Shown: one piece after another, positions 5,806 to 6,517 of the stretch
Position numbering within the stretch: position 1 is the stretch's first letter
Layout of the letters: every line of letters starts with the position of its first letter
DNA from: an uncultured Rhodopirellula sp.
Lineage (GTDB): Bacteria; Planctomycetota; Planctomycetia; Pirellulales; Pirellulaceae
DNA: 6,517 bases
Reading direction: 5' to 3'
Assembly: GCA_913061385.1 (NCBI GenBank)
Contig: CAJXTM010000230.1
Location: 1-6,517, forward strand
The notes under the pieces: model-generated
The model's input: only the letters and a program-made list of their open reading frames with translations
The model's database searches: none
What the model was told of the DNA's origin: nothing
Position numbers and translations under genes: made by a program

Positions 5806-6517
5806 ATGTCAAACTCTGCTGACCGCAAACCGCAAAAACCATCACCAAAGCCTTCAGCCAACGCCTCTGCGGATTCAGCTCGGCGCAGTTTTTTGAAAGC
5901 AGGGACTGCAGCATCTGCAGGTATTGTTACTGGTTTGGCAGCAGTGCGTCCCGTCCGCGGTGCTGAACCTCAGAATGGTTCGGAGGAACCAGTTCGCATC
6001 GGGTTAGTCGGAGCAGGGGGACGCGGTGCAGGAGCAATCAATGATTCGTTGACTATCAATGAAAATGTAACGCTCTCGGCAATCGCAGACGTTGACGAAC
6101 GGAAACTAGAAAACGTTCGCAAAGGTACGGCCAAACGGCACGAAAACAAAGTCGATGTAGCTGAGCACAAAATGCACAGTGGCATCGATGCTTACCGGCG
6201 GATTTTGGATGATCCAGACATCGACGTTGTGCTGTTTGCGACCCCACCGGGCTTTCGCCCGCAATACGTGGCAGAAGCGGTCGACGCAGGCAAACACGTC
6301 TTTGCTGAAAAACCAACCTGTGTTGATCCTGCCGGCTATAAAATCTGCCTGTCTGCTCACGAGCAAGCTGAAAAGAATGGAACAGCTATCGTCACAGGGA
6401 CACAATATCGCCGCCAAACAAACTACCTCGAAGCAATCAAGCAATTGCACGAAGGAGTCATTGGCGACATTATCGCCGCAACCATGCGATATTGCTCGGC
6501 CGGAATCTGGTTCCGCA
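5806..6517 (+). CDS. Gfo/Idh/MocA-family oxidoreductase with Tat signal, 3' end cut by window
   Basis: The first 237 residues are present. A Tat leader with the motif RRSFLK (26-31) precedes a hydrophobic stretch (about 32-47), predicting export of a folded, cofactor-loaded enzyme to the periplasm. The 25-residue, Pro/Ser/Lys-rich stretch before the Arg pair is long for a Tat n-region. The Rossmann fold for NAD(P) follows: VRIGLVGAGGRG (63-74, GxGxxG), an acidic end of the second strand (AIADVD, D95), and the family hallmark EKP (168-170), whose Lys is typically catalytic. Proteins of this family oxidise, reduce or rearrange sugars and cyclitols. Planctomycete genomes carry many Tat-exported members, often near sulfatases and glycan genes. 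The gene has no visible Shine-Dalgarno. It faces away from the sulfatase across a shared intergenic region, so joint regulation is plausible. The substrate-specifying C-terminal domain is mostly outside the window. Confidence 0.9.
   Translation, partial: MSNSADRKPQKPSPKPSANASADSARRSFLKAGTAASAGIVTGLAAVRPVRGAEPQNGSEEPVRIGLVGAGGRGAGAINDSLTINENVTLSAIADVDERKLENVRKGTAKRHENKVDVAEHKMHSGIDAYRRILDDPDIDVVLFATPPGFRPQYVAEAVDAGKHVFAEKPTCVDPAGYKICLSAHEQAEKNGTAIVTGTQYRRQTNYLEAIKQLHEGVIGDIIAATMRYCSAGIWFR

Overview
The window looks like a chromosomal contig end from a planctomycete, most likely a marine Pirellulales/Rhodopirellula-type bacterium (inference). The support is the combination of a Cys4 zinc-ribbon leader fused to a membrane protein, a secreted sulfatase, an oxidoreductase of the Gfo/Idh/MocA family with a twin-arginine leader, moderate G+C judged by eye, and mostly absent Shine-Dalgarno sequences. 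The first 30 bases are not genomic: they match the 3' part of the Illumina Nextera/Tn5 transposase adapter, so native DNA starts at about base 31.

Bases 88-3663 (+) hold a compact three-gene operon. Gene 1 is a MotA/TolQ/ExbB-type proton-channel protein with an N-terminal zinc ribbon and a long cytoplasmic coiled-coil tail. Genes 2 and 3 are two different single-pass, coiled-coil, ExbD/TolR-like proteins. They align without gaps over their N-termini and again over a C-terminal motif, so they look like diverged paralogues. Only gene 3 keeps an Asp at the place of the proton-carrying Asp of ExbD/TolR/MotB; gene 2 has Ser there. The likely product is a 5:2-type rotary stator with a heterodimeric rod carrying a single protonatable Asp. 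No flagellar, TonB, Tol-Pal or defence-effector gene is visible beside it, so its task is unknown. This is the most interesting part of the window.

A 149-base convergent gap (3664-3812) separates this operon from a minus-strand gene (3813-5318) for a secreted type I sulfatase. It has the formylglycine motif but several substitutions at other active-site positions.

A 487-base divergent intergenic region (5319-5805) contains a 12-base perfect palindrome, a 7-bp inverted repeat and a pair of mutually exclusive hairpins. From 5806 (+) runs a Gfo/Idh/MocA-family NAD(P)-dependent oxidoreductase with a Tat signal, cut by the window edge. The sulfatase and oxidoreductase may be co-regulated and act on sulfated glycans or sugars in the periplasm (inference). 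No RNA gene, CRISPR array, IS element or integrase was found.
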